From positions 1-64,000 of the forward strand of contig CAYQTL010000015.1 in the NCBI GenBank assembly GCA_964420405.1: a DNA stretch of 64,000 nt, written 5' to 3'. The stretch's first letter is position 1. Each line of letters opens with the position of its first letter. The notes beneath the pieces were generated by a model, which did no database searches, was not told the DNA's origin, and saw only the letters and a list, made by a program, of their open reading frames with translations. This document shows positions 36,959 through 44,758 of the stretch, piece by piece. Source of the DNA: CAYQTL01 sp964420405 (lineage in GTDB: Bacteria; Acidobacteriota; Thermoanaerobaculia; Thermoanaerobaculales; Sulfomarinibacteraceae). The translations under genes were made by a program, and so were the position numbers.

Positions 36959-37816
36959 ATGCGTCGTGCCGTCCTCTCCTCGCTCGCGCTCTCGCTCGCG
37001 CTCGTGGTCCTCGGGTCGGACGCGGCCGCGCAGGTGGTCGTGTTCGAGGACGGCTTCGACGACGGCACGCCGGCGGCGTGGTCCCACGTCCAGGGCCCGC
37101 CCGCCACCACCTTCCGGATCGGCGACGTCGACCTGCGGGATCCCCACGTCCACGTCGACCTCTTCGGCTGTCACGACGTCACCGACCAGCCCTACCTGGT
37201 CGTGCCGGCGGTCAACGACCAGCTGGCGGCGTCGCTCAACGGCGACGACGACGGGGACGGCTTCCTCGACCTCAGCCCGCTGCTGCGGTTCCGGCCGTTC
37301 GTCGACGGCGCCGACGGCCTGCTGCTCGAGCTGACGGAAGGCGACTGCACGACCCCCGACAGCTGCGTGGTCGCGCCCGACGCGGAGCCCGCGTTCAGCG
37401 CCTACGACCGCCCCCCCGGCGGACCCTGCCTGGCGCCGGAGCCCGGCACGACCAGCGGCTACTCGCCGGCGGTGCCGGCACCCGGGGCGCCGTGCTGGGC
37501 GAGCCGCACGATCGCGGCCTCGTTCGACCTCGACGGCACCCCGATACCGCTCGACACCGGGCGTCTCGGTGCGACCATCGTCGGCGCGGACGAGGCCACG
37601 ATGGTCTCCGGGCTCATGCGGGGGTTCCTGCCGGAGACGGTGGCGGACTCGATCCTGATCGACATCGGCATCGGCACGATCCCGCTGAGCTCGCTCCTTC
37701 CGGGCGGGACCGGCTGCTGCGCGCCGGGCGACGACCGCGACACGGTCGAAGGAGTGGTCGGGTGGTGGTTCTACCTCGAGTTCACGGCCGACGAGATCGT
37801 GGTGCCGGACCCCTGA
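36959..37816 (+). CDS. Secreted protein, function unknown
   Basis: 285 aa. Clear signal peptide (RRAVLSSLALSLALVVLGSDAAA, cleavage near residue 24). The mature protein starts QVVVFEDGFDDGTPAAW, an opening I associate with exported carbohydrate- or surface-type proteins. It has several Cys (FGCHD, GDCTTPDSC, GGTGCCAPGD) that may form disulfides. It ends WWFYLEFTADEIVVPDP. No catalytic motif is visible. Ribosome site AGGAG overlaps the upstream stop. Confidence 0.7.
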   Translation: MRRAVLSSLALSLALVVLGSDAAAQVVVFEDGFDDGTPAAWSHVQGPPATTFRIGDVDLRDPHVHVDLFGCHDVTDQPYLVVPAVNDQLAASLNGDDDGDGFLDLSPLLRFRPFVDGADGLLLELTEGDCTTPDSCVVAPDAEPAFSAYDRPPGGPCLAPEPGTTSGYSPAVPAPGAPCWASRTIAASFDLDGTPIPLDTGRLGATIVGADEATMVSGLMRGFLPETVADSILIDIGIGTIPLSSLLPGGTGCCAPGDDRDTVEGVVGWWFYLEFTADEIVVPDP

Positions 37817-37968
37817 CGGGTCCGGTCCCCGTCGCACCGGTGTGACCCCCCACGGAGCGCCGTCGCCTGCCGGACCCCCTGCGACCGCCGCCCTCCAGCC
37901 TCGTTCCGGTCGTCCCGCGACCTCCGGCCGCCGCCGGCGCGGCCGACCGGCAGGACGGACGCGTGCCA

Positions 37969-37985
37969 TTGAAAGTCATTTTCAA
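37969..37985. promoter_or_regulatory. Fur-box-like inverted repeat
   Basis: TTGAAA-GTCAT-TTTCAA: perfect 6-nt arms in an AT-rich spot of a GC-rich gap. Read as 7-1-7 it matches the Fur-type palindrome with one mismatch. It lies 128 nt before the PilZ gene and about 25 nt before its likely -35 box. The rest of the gap 37817-38112 shows no gene I can support. Confidence 0.4.
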
Positions 37986-38009
37986 CAGCATAGATCCCGA
38001 GCGCGGGTG

Positions 38010-38038
38010 TTGACACCATCCTGGACCGGAACTACCGT
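38010..38038 (+). promoter_or_regulatory. Sigma70-like promoter of the PilZ gene
   Basis: TTGACA at 38010-38015, 17-nt spacer, TACCGT at 38033-38038. Confidence 0.5.
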
Positions 38039-38658
38039 AGAAGTGTCCCGGAAGCCGACACGGGCGGACTCGACCGCAGGTGGTCTGCCCGCGGCGTCCG
38101 CTCGGAGGGTGAATGGAACGCGACCGACGCCGAAGCCAGCGCCTGGTGCCTCCGGTCGAGACGGCTGTCGCAGTGCGCGCGGGCGACAGCGGCCGGCTGC
38201 TGGACGTCTCGCCGTATGGCGTCCTGATCGAGATCGGCTATCCGCTGGCGCCGTCCAAGCGGTGCTCGTTGACGATCGAGGACCATGGCCATCCGATCAT
38301 GGTCGCCGCCGAGGTGCGTCGCTGCCGCGCGGTGGTGTCTCCCGCCAACGGCCACCTCGTGTACCACGCGGCCCTCGAGTTCGCGGACGGCGGCAGCGAG
38401 GCAGTCGAGGACTGGATCGTGGAGATGCGGCTCGAGGAGGGATCGGGCAGCGCCCCGGCCGTCCGCACCGTCGTCCGGGTCGCCGAGCCGCGTCACTGAC
38501 GCCGCGGCTTCGAGCGCCGTGGCCACCCGGTCGGACAGGGCGTAGGTCCTGACGAGGTGGTCGCGGACCTCGCAGGCGTCGGGCACGGAGGCGGTGAGGG
38601 GAACCGAAACGGTGAGACAGGCCACCACCAGTGTGGCGATGCGCTGTACAGTGCGCAT
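38032..38658 (-). CDS. Doubtful small secreted protein or gene remnant antisense to PilZ gene
   Basis: The first 50 or so codons (38500-38658) have the genome's codon bias and a good signal peptide, MRTVQRIATLVVACLTVSV followed by PLTASVPDACEV. Beyond that the frame runs fully antisense to the PilZ gene, where it looks like a shadow. Either a short secreted protein has lost its original end, or the true product ends in the overlap. Listed because the N-terminus looks genuine; the extent is uncertain. Confidence 0.25.
   Translation of the reverse strand: MRTVQRIATLVVACLTVSVPLTASVPDACEVRDHLVRTYALSDRVATALEAAASVTRLGDPDDGADGRGAARSLLEPHLHDPVLDCLAAAVRELEGRVVHEVAVGGRHHRAAATHLGGDHDRMAMVLDRQRAPLGRRQRIADLDQDAIRRDVQQPAAVARAHCDSRLDRRHQALASASVAFHSPSERTPRADHLRSSPPVSASGTLLR
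38113..38499 (+). CDS. Single-domain PilZ protein
   Basis: 128 aa. RRSQR at residues 6-10 gives the RxxxR motif, and LLDVSPYGVLIEI (about 35-47) gives DxSxxG, the two parts of the cyclic-di-GMP binding site in PilZ domains. The remainder is the expected six-strand barrel (CSLTIEDHGHPIMVAAEVRRC, HAALEFADG) plus a C-terminal helix. It has its own promoter with a 17-nt spacer and a Fur-like palindrome upstream. Likely a free-standing c-di-GMP receptor; the partner is unknown. Confidence 0.8.
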   Translation: MERDRRRSQRLVPPVETAVAVRAGDSGRLLDVSPYGVLIEIGYPLAPSKRCSLTIEDHGHPIMVAAEVRRCRAVVSPANGHLVYHAALEFADGGSEAVEDWIVEMRLEEGSGSAPAVRTVVRVAEPRH

Positions 38659-38737
38659 CCCGGACCTCTGGCGCTTTTGAAGGTGCGTCTCCGACTCACT
38701 CTTGGCAATCGGGCGGCTGCCGGAGGCGGGACGCGAG

Positions 38738-38765
38738 ACGGCCGCGCCCCCGGGGGCGCGGCCGT
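38738..38765 (-). terminator. Perfect GC palindrome, terminator of the lamin-tail gene
   Basis: ACGGCCGCGCC and GGCGCGGCCGT are perfect 11-nt arms around CCCGGG; the whole 28 nt is self-complementary. It sits about 25 nt after the stop of the minus-strand gene at 38790. No T-tract follows. Confidence 0.6.
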
Positions 38766-38789
38766 CGGGACGGGTGCCGGCGGTCGGGC

Positions 38790-40700
38790 TCAGTCGACGG
38801 TGAACGTCATCAGCTCGACAGGGATCAGGACGCAGCCGGAGGTGGTCGCGAGGTTGGCCACGCCCGGCGAGTTGCAGCGGCCCGCGAAGTCGACGTTGTT
38901 CTGGTCGGTGTCGAGGCCGTCGGTCGTCCGGGAGATCGAGAAGTAGTCGACCGAGGAGTCGTCCTCGAGGCCGTCGCCGGAGCCTTCCACGTAGCCCGGC
39001 ACGGAGCCCTCGTAGCTGACGGTGTCGACGATCGGCTGCGGGGCGCCGTCGGTGGCGGGCTGGAGCACCAGCGCGACCGCGTCCGGCGATCCGTTCTGCA
39101 CCAGGTTGCCGTCCGGCGACACGTCGAGGTCGCAGTTCGGCACGTTGACCGCGTCGCCGCACACGACGTAGAACTCGCCCGGACCCAGGTCCACGCTCGG
39201 CAGGTCGATGGTGTTGTAGACGGTGCTGTTGGCGCCGTTGACGAGCTCCAGCGCGTACCCTCCGAGGTCGATGGTCGACACCGAGCCGTTGTACAGCTCG
39301 ATGAACTCCGCGGAGTCGGTGCCCGGCTGGTCGTAGTCGATCTCGTTGATCACCAGGCCGCCGGCGGCGCACGACGGCCGCTCGATCGAGATCAGCGCCT
39401 CGACCTCGCCGCCGCCGTCGTCGACGCTGACCAGGAGGAACAGCGGACCGGAGTCGTCCAGGGTCTGGTTGTGGAATCCGGTCTCGAGGTCCGTGACGGT
39501 GGTGTCGCCCGTCCCGTTGCCGTCGAGGTCGAGCTGGTCGCCGGTCGACAGCACCAGGGTCGAGGTGGCCGCGAGGTCGGAGGCGTCGCACGCGAAGAAC
39601 ACGTGCTCGACGTCGGACCCGTCCTCCCAGGCGTGCAGTACCTGGCCGAGGTTGTTCAGTGCGGCGAAGCGCACGGACGCGCTGCTCGTCAGGGTGACCC
39701 CGTCCACCACGTCGCCCTCGCGCACCGCGATCGTGCCGTCGTAGGCGATGAACTCGTCGCTGCCCGTGTCGCCGTCCGTGTCGCCGCTGATGAGGTAGTG
39801 GCCGTCGTTGTTGACGCTCAGCTGGTCGAAGTTGTCCCAGTTGTCGCCGCTGCCGTTGGGGCTGCCCTCCTGGGCGACGATCGTGTCGTCGAGGGAGATC
39901 GCGGCGTCCGTGTCGGAGGAGCCGGTGGCGAGATCGAGGGTCAGCAGCACGTGGCTGCCGTCGTCGGACACGTCGTAGTCGAAGTCGATGCCGGTGTCCT
40001 CGATCGTCTGCCCGTCGATCATGGTCCCGCCGGTCCGCACCGGCGCGATGGTCGCCGGGGTGCCGTCGGTCGAGGTGTAGAAGATCCGGACCCGGGTGGT
40101 GGTGGTTCCGTCGCCGTTGTTGTGACCGGAGACCCAGTACGCCTGCCCTCCGGTGATCATCGTCGGCCGGCTGTGGAACGTGCTGTTGTGGCCGGCCGGG
40201 AAACCCGGCGCCTGGGTGTTCTCGACCGCCAGCTGACCCTGGTCGGTCCAGACCCCGTCGTCGCCGTCGATGGACGGGCTGTAGATGAACGCCCCCCCCT
40301 GCCCGACGCCCATGGTCGACTCGCCGCCCGTCAGGGTGACACCGACGGCGTCGCTGTTGGACCAGACGATGCCGGTGTCGTACCAGATGAAGTCGTCGTT
40401 GGCCGACTCGTCGCCGAGCAGGCCGACACTGCCGGCGCCGTCGGTGAACGGCGCGTTGAGGTTCGAGACGCCGGAGGGTGCCCCCGGCGGGGTATCTCCC
40501 TCCTGCACGATCAGCGTCGCCTCGACCGTCGCCCGCCGCTCGGCGAGCGCCGCCGGGCCGTCCGGGACGACCTCCTGGGGGTCGATCCCCATCCGCTCCT
40601 GCTCGGATGTCGGAGCCACGCCCCCCTCCGCCGCCCATCCAGCCGTCGCCATCGCAGCGACGACCGTCAACGCGAGTACCATCCCGGGCCTTGTGCTCAT
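38790..40700 (-). CDS. Secreted protein with C-terminal lamin-tail domain
   Basis: 636 aa. Signal peptide 1-23 (MVLALTVVAAMATAGWAA). About 60-420 is a repetitive beta-rich region of propeller type (DDFIWYDTGIVWS, VLLTLDLATG, FIAYDGTIAVREGD). About 430-600 is a lamin-tail domain: GGLVINEIDYDQPGTDSAEFIELYNGS is its hallmark start. The protein ends in IPVELMTFTVD, almost the same as the end of the secreted protein at 43674. Such proteins sit outside the cell; the role is unknown. ATG with a GGAGAAGGG site; a strong hairpin follows the stop. Confidence 0.75.
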   Translation of the reverse strand: MSTRPGMVLALTVVAAMATAGWAAEGGVAPTSEQERMGIDPQEVVPDGPAALAERRATVEATLIVQEGDTPPGAPSGVSNLNAPFTDGAGSVGLLGDESANDDFIWYDTGIVWSNSDAVGVTLTGGESTMGVGQGGAFIYSPSIDGDDGVWTDQGQLAVENTQAPGFPAGHNSTFHSRPTMITGGQAYWVSGHNNGDGTTTTRVRIFYTSTDGTPATIAPVRTGGTMIDGQTIEDTGIDFDYDVSDDGSHVLLTLDLATGSSDTDAAISLDDTIVAQEGSPNGSGDNWDNFDQLSVNNDGHYLISGDTDGDTGSDEFIAYDGTIAVREGDVVDGVTLTSSASVRFAALNNLGQVLHAWEDGSDVEHVFFACDASDLAATSTLVLSTGDQLDLDGNGTGDTTVTDLETGFHNQTLDDSGPLFLLVSVDDGGGEVEALISIERPSCAAGGLVINEIDYDQPGTDSAEFIELYNGSVSTIDLGGYALELVNGANSTVYNTIDLPSVDLGPGEFYVVCGDAVNVPNCDLDVSPDGNLVQNGSPDAVALVLQPATDGAPQPIVDTVSYEGSVPGYVEGSGDGLEDDSSVDYFSISRTTDGLDTDQNNVDFAGRCNSPGVANLATTSGCVLIPVELMTFTVD

Positions 40701-40876
40701 GTCGTCCCTTCTCCTTTCATCGCGCTCGTTCCGGTTCGAGAAGTCGATTGGCGGCCATTCTCCCACACCCGGGTCGTCGTCGCCGGACGGCCCCGACCAC
40801 GCCGCGGGGACCATTCCCGGGTCCTCTCTCGGGGGCGCTCCCACGAGAGGACGCCGGTCCGGGCAGCCTCGCGCGG

Positions 40877-40882
40877 GACAAT
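40877..40882 (+). promoter_or_regulatory. -10 box GACAAT of trkH (leaderless type)
   Basis: GACAAT ends 7 nt before GTG 40890, with no ribosome site. It differs from TANNNT at the first base, so it is weaker evidence than the others. Confidence 0.35.
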
Positions 40883-40889
40883 CGAAGAC

Positions 40890-42299
40890 GTGCAGCTGTA
40901 TCGGTTCCTGGGTCCTCTCCGCATCGCCGGCGTCGTCACCCAGCTCGGGCGCATGCTGCGCCTGTACGGCGCCCTGCAGCTGGTGCCGGCTGCGGTCGCT
41001 GCGGGAGCGGGGGAGCTGAGGGTCGCCGGCGTCGTGCTCGCGAGCGCGTTGATCTGCGCGGCAGCCGGCAGCCTCGCGGCCCGTCTCGACCGCCACGACA
41101 TCGGCCTGCGGGAGGGCCTGGTCGTGACCGCCCTCAGCTACCTGCTGTGCGCGGTGGCGGGGGCGGCGCCGTACCTGACGGTCTGCGGACCGCTGGACGC
41201 GCTCTTCGAGTCCACCTCCGGCCTCACCACCACCGGGCTGACGGTCCTTCCGCTCGAGCGGGCCGGGACCGGCCTGCTGTTCCACCGAGCCTACTCGCAG
41301 TGGATCGGTGGCGGCGGCATCGTCGTCCTGACGCTGGCGGTGCTGCTGCGTGCCTCGCCAGCGGCCCACCGCCTGTACGCCTCCGAGTTCGGCCAGGAGC
41401 GCCTCGTCGGCAGTGTCGTCGCCACGGCCCGCGCCATCGCCCGGGTCTACCTGGTCGTGACGGCCGCGGCCGCCGGGCTGCTCGTCGCCACCGGCCTGTC
41501 GGTAATGGACGCGGCGCTGCTCGGGCTCACCACCGTCTCGACCGGGGGCTTCGCGCCCACCGCCGCGAGCGTCGGGGCGGTGCCGTCGCCGTGGACCCGT
41601 TCCGCGGTCGCCCTGGTGATGCTCGGCGGCGCGACCAGCTTCGTGCTGTTCTCCCGCCTCCCCCGGGAGGGCGTGCGGCAGCTGCTGCGCGATCCCCAGG
41701 CGCGGCTCCTGGTGGCGCTGGCGGTGGTCGGTGCGCTGCTCATGGCGGCGGCGGGGGAACCGCTCGGGGACGCGACGTTCCACGCCGTGTCGGCGCTGAC
41801 CACCACCGGCTTCACCCTCACCCCCCCGGCGGGTTGGACGGACGGCGAGCAGCTGCTGGCGGTGATGCTGATGGTGCTGGGAGGCTCCGCCGGCTCCACT
41901 GCCGGCGGCCTCAAGCTATGGCGGGTGGTCCTGATCTGGCGCATGGCGCGGCTGCTGGTGGTCCGCGCGCTGCTGCCCAGGGAGGCCCGGCTCGCGGTCC
42001 GCTACGGCGGCGAGCCGGTCGGCGACGACGACCTCCGGCAGGCCGCGACCCTGGCGCTGGTCTACCTGGCGCTGCTCGCCGGCACGGCGGGCGCCCTCGC
42101 GGCGGCGGGCGCGGCTGCCGGCGACGCGGTGTTCGAGGCGGCCTCGGCGCTGGGGACGGTGGGCCTGTCGAGCGGTCTGACGGGCCCCGGTCTCGACGCC
42201 CCGTCGAAGCTCGTGCTGATGCTCGGCATGTGGCTCGGCCGGCTCGAGATCCTGCCGGTGCTGGTGGTGCTCTACCCGGGCACCTGGAAGCTGCGATGA
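40890..42299 (+). CDS. trkH: TrkH/KtrB-type potassium transporter subunit
   Basis: 469 aa membrane protein with about ten helices and four pore loops. The selectivity-filter segments are visible in order: TSGLTTTGLTV, TVSTGGFA, SALTTTGFTLT and ASALGTVGLSSGLTGPG, each with the central Gly that lines the K+ pathway. C-terminal MLGMWLGRLEILPVLVVLYP is typical of TrkH. Forms the ion-conducting subunit, controlled by the TrkA subunit encoded 12 nt downstream. GTG start selected because the family N-terminus (VTQLGRMLRLYGALQL) begins shortly after it and because of the adjacent -10 box. Confidence 0.9.
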   Translation: MQLYRFLGPLRIAGVVTQLGRMLRLYGALQLVPAAVAAGAGELRVAGVVLASALICAAAGSLAARLDRHDIGLREGLVVTALSYLLCAVAGAAPYLTVCGPLDALFESTSGLTTTGLTVLPLERAGTGLLFHRAYSQWIGGGGIVVLTLAVLLRASPAAHRLYASEFGQERLVGSVVATARAIARVYLVVTAAAAGLLVATGLSVMDAALLGLTTVSTGGFAPTAASVGAVPSPWTRSAVALVMLGGATSFVLFSRLPREGVRQLLRDPQARLLVALAVVGALLMAAAGEPLGDATFHAVSALTTTGFTLTPPAGWTDGEQLLAVMLMVLGGSAGSTAGGLKLWRVVLIWRMARLLVVRALLPREARLAVRYGGEPVGDDDLRQAATLALVYLALLAGTAGALAAAGAAAGDAVFEAASALGTVGLSSGLTGPGLDAPSKLVLMLGMWLGRLEILPVLVVLYPGTWKLR

Positions 42300-42311
42300 A
42301 GGGAGGAGGGG

Positions 42312-42983
42312 ATGCAGGTCATCATCGCCGGGCTCGGTGACACCGGCTGGAAGCTCGCCGAGACCCTGACGCGACGCGGCGGCGACGTCACCCTGGTCGA
42401 CACCGACGCCGATCGCTGCGACCACGCGGCGGGCGAGCTCGACGCCCTCGTGCTCCACGGCGACGGCGCGGACCCGGAGATCCTCGAGAAGGCGCGGATC
42501 GACGCCGCCGCCGCGCTGGTGGCCACCACCGACTCGGACGCCATCAACACGGTCATCGCCATGCTCGCGAAGCAGGCGGGCGTCGGGCGGGTGGTGGTCA
42601 AGCTCAAGGGGCTGGCACTGCGCTCGGCGTGCGAGGAGATCGGCGTCACCCGCGTGGTGGCGCCGTCGGCGTCCGCCGCCGCCGAGATCGACGCCACGGT
42701 GCGCGGCTTCCACCGGCTCGACTTCTCGCTCGCCGCCCGCGGCGAGCTGAGCCTGGTCGACCTCGACGGTCGGGTGGTCGAGGGGTCGGTCCTGTCGGAG
42801 CTCGACCTGCCCCGCGGCGCGATCGTGGTGGCCGTGCTGCGCGACGACGAGGCCGTCTTCCCGGACCCCGCCATGGAGGTCCGCGACACCGACGTCCTGC
42901 TCACCCTGGTCTCCGGCGACGACGTACGTGAGGTGCTGCGCGAGCGGTTCCGCGAGAAGGACGGCGAGGGGAGCGAGTCGTGA
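42312..42983 (+). CDS. trkA: TrkA/KtrA-type potassium uptake regulatory protein
   Basis: 223 aa, one RCK unit (KtrA size rather than the double-unit TrkA). Rossmann N-terminal domain with IIAGLGDTGWKLAETL (residues 4-19), the acidic end of strand 2 (VDTDADR) and the HGDGADPEIL loop for NAD(H)/ATP binding. C-terminal TrkA-C domain about 140-215 (VVEGSVLSELDLPRGAIVVAVLRDD, DTDVLLTLVSGDDV). Cytoplasmic gate-keeper of the TrkH channel just upstream, in one operon. Strong GGGAGGAGGGG site. Confidence 0.92.
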   Translation: MQVIIAGLGDTGWKLAETLTRRGGDVTLVDTDADRCDHAAGELDALVLHGDGADPEILEKARIDAAAALVATTDSDAINTVIAMLAKQAGVGRVVVKLKGLALRSACEEIGVTRVVAPSASAAAEIDATVRGFHRLDFSLAARGELSLVDLDGRVVEGSVLSELDLPRGAIVVAVLRDDEAVFPDPAMEVRDTDVLLTLVSGDDVREVLRERFREKDGEGSES

Positions 42984-43101
42984 CGACCTCGCGGCCTCCG
43001 GCCGTTCCTCCGATGGCGGGATCCGGCCCGCCGCTCCGTAGCGGTGTTCGAGCGCGGCACCGACCCGAGTGGGGCGACGGCGCCGCTGCCGGGAGGACAC
43101 C

Positions 43102-43530
43102 ATGCACGCCACCTCGTTCGACACCCTACCCGTCGCCGTCCCGGGCCTCCTCGACGGCCTCGTGGACGCGACCACGCTGTCGACTCCGGTTCCGGCGACG
43201 ATGAGCGAGCTCGCCGCCGGGCACGCCCTCCGGGCCGCGACCGCCGACGCCCGCCGCCGGGGTCGTGATCCCCGGTTCACCGTCACCTCGGTCCACTCCT
43301 CGGTCGAGGGTGTGATCGGCGGCCGGGAGCCGGTGGAGCTCGCGTGCCACATCATGGCGGCGTCCCTCGGACGCACCGTCGTCCGGTGTGTGGCGACGCG
43401 GCGGCGCCGGCGCGTGGCCGAGGCGATCGTGATCCTCGACGGGTCGGCGGAAGGCGCCGGTACACCGCCGGTGGCGGGGCCCCGGCAGGGTCTCGGCGGC
43501 TGGCGGCTGCCCGGGAGCACCGTCGCCTGA
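43102..43530 (+). CDS. Hypothetical protein, possible hotdog-fold thioesterase
   Basis: 142 aa, soluble. The order of helix then strands (ELAAGHALRAATADARRRG; FTVTSVHSSVEGVIGGREPVE; CHIMAASLGRTVVRCVATRR; RVAEAIVILDGSAE) resembles a hotdog domain of the PaaI type, including the Gly-Arg turn between strands, but no catalytic residue is convincing. GGGAGG precedes the ATG. It follows trkA by about 120 nt and has no clear functional partner. Confidence 0.5.
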   Translation: MHATSFDTLPVAVPGLLDGLVDATTLSTPVPATMSELAAGHALRAATADARRRGRDPRFTVTSVHSSVEGVIGGREPVELACHIMAASLGRTVVRCVATRRRRRVAEAIVILDGSAEGAGTPPVAGPRQGLGGWRLPGSTVA

Positions 43531-43673
43531 GTCGACCACCGGCCGCGCGGAAGCTCCGCGACCCCCGCCTGCGCCCCGCCGTGCCGGCGGCCCCCCGACC
43601 GGTCGAGCCGCCGCTGTTTGCGCCCGCGGGCGCGGCAGGTCATGATGGAGCGATACCAGGGAGGAGGAGCATC

Positions 43674-44690
43674 ATGCGACACGTGATGGTGGCGGCAGTC
43701 GTGCTGGCGGCGGTCATGACGGGCGCCGGGTGGGCGGCGACCCCCGACGAGATCGCGGCCGAGGAGCAGGGGCTCGACCTGGCGAGCGCGCGGCACGAGC
43801 CGATCGCCGAGCCGGGCGCGCGGACGGCCGAGCTCGGGGTGGCGTTCGACGTGCTGCTGGTCCCGGACTCGACCAACGACCGGATCATGGCGTTCGACCC
43901 GGTGACGGGCGCGCTGGTGGACGCGGACTTCATCCCCGCCGATCCCACCAACCTGTCGACGCCGAAGTCGGCGATCTACAAGTCCGACGGAACCGGGTTC
44001 CTGGTCTCCGACCAGATCGAGGACGTCGTCCAGGAGTACGACCTCAACGGCAGCTACGTCGGCGTGTTCGCCCCGGCGGGCGGCGCCAACACCGCGATCC
44101 TGGACAACATCCGGTCGATCGCCTACCACCCCGACACCGGCGAGCTGCTGGTGCCGGTGGCCGGCGGCGCGAACGACGACGCGATCGCGCGCTTCGACAG
44201 CAGCGGCAACTACCTCGGCAACTTCGTCGCCAACGGTGCGGGGGGCCTCGACAGCCCGTGGCACATCGCGTTCGACGCCGGCGAGGGGTACGTGCCTGCG
44301 AGCATGAGCGACGCGGTCCACAGCTACGACCGCACCACCGGCGCCACCACCGGGACCCTGCTGCCGGTGGACAGCTTCGCGATCTCGCTGGCGTGGGCGT
44401 CGAACGGCAACCTGCTGGTCGCCAACTGGTCCGGCACCCAGGAGGGGATCCTCGAGGTCCAGCCCGACGGCACGATCGTGGATACCTACTTCCCGGCGCC
44501 GATCAGCGGACCGCGCGGCGTGTTCGAGCTGCCGAGCGGGAACCTGCTGGTGGCCGACGGCGACGGCGTCCACGAGATCACCCGCGCCGGTGCCTATGTC
44601 GACGCCAAGATCACCGGCGTCAGCTGCCACACGATCACCCTCGCCGAGGGCGTGATCCCGGTCGAGCTGCAGAGCTTCACGGTCCGGTAG
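43674..44690 (+). CDS. Secreted NHL/beta-propeller protein with C-terminal PVEL..FTV motif
   Basis: 338 aa. Signal peptide 1-22 (VAAVVLAAVMTGAGWAA). The mature chain has six or so repeating blades of the form ..G.LLV.....I.RFD.SG.Y.G.F (IMAFDPVTGALVDADFIP, VQEYDLNGSYVGVF, IARFDSSGNYLGNFV, LLVANWSGTQEGILEV, LLVADGDGVHEITRAG). It ends CHTITLAEGVIPVELQSFTVR; the last 11 residues parallel those of the lamin-tail protein at 38790. No enzyme motif; possibly a surface binding protein. GGGAGGAGG precedes the ATG. Confidence 0.75.
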   Translation: MRHVMVAAVVLAAVMTGAGWAATPDEIAAEEQGLDLASARHEPIAEPGARTAELGVAFDVLLVPDSTNDRIMAFDPVTGALVDADFIPADPTNLSTPKSAIYKSDGTGFLVSDQIEDVVQEYDLNGSYVGVFAPAGGANTAILDNIRSIAYHPDTGELLVPVAGGANDDAIARFDSSGNYLGNFVANGAGGLDSPWHIAFDAGEGYVPASMSDAVHSYDRTTGATTGTLLPVDSFAISLAWASNGNLLVANWSGTQEGILEVQPDGTIVDTYFPAPISGPRGVFELPSGNLLVADGDGVHEITRAGAYVDAKITGVSCHTITLAEGVIPVELQSFTVR

Positions 44691-44738
44691 GGCGGCGGTT
44701 CACCCGCCTCCCGGTGGAGGGCGGTCAGCCCGCGAACG

Positions 44739-44757
44739 GCCGGGGTCGAACCCCGGC
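44739..44757. terminator. Hairpin between convergent propeller genes
   Basis: GCCGGGG-TCGAA-CCCCGGC: perfect 7-bp stem, 5-nt loop, directly after the stop of the minus-strand gene and 49 nt after the plus-strand stop. Probably serves both genes. The loop looks like a tRNA T-loop but no tRNA surrounds it. Confidence 0.5.
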
Positions 44758-44758
44758 G

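Noticed and set aside
37771..38019. Minus-strand frame of 82 codons across the Fur-like box
   Set aside because: No ribosome site, non-protein-like Arg/Gly composition, and it covers the promoter region of the PilZ gene.
44739..44757. Possible tRNA T-arm (GGTTCGA-like loop on the minus strand)
   Set aside because: No D-arm, anticodon arm or acceptor stem can be built around it, and it lies directly after a stop codon, so a terminator hairpin fits better.
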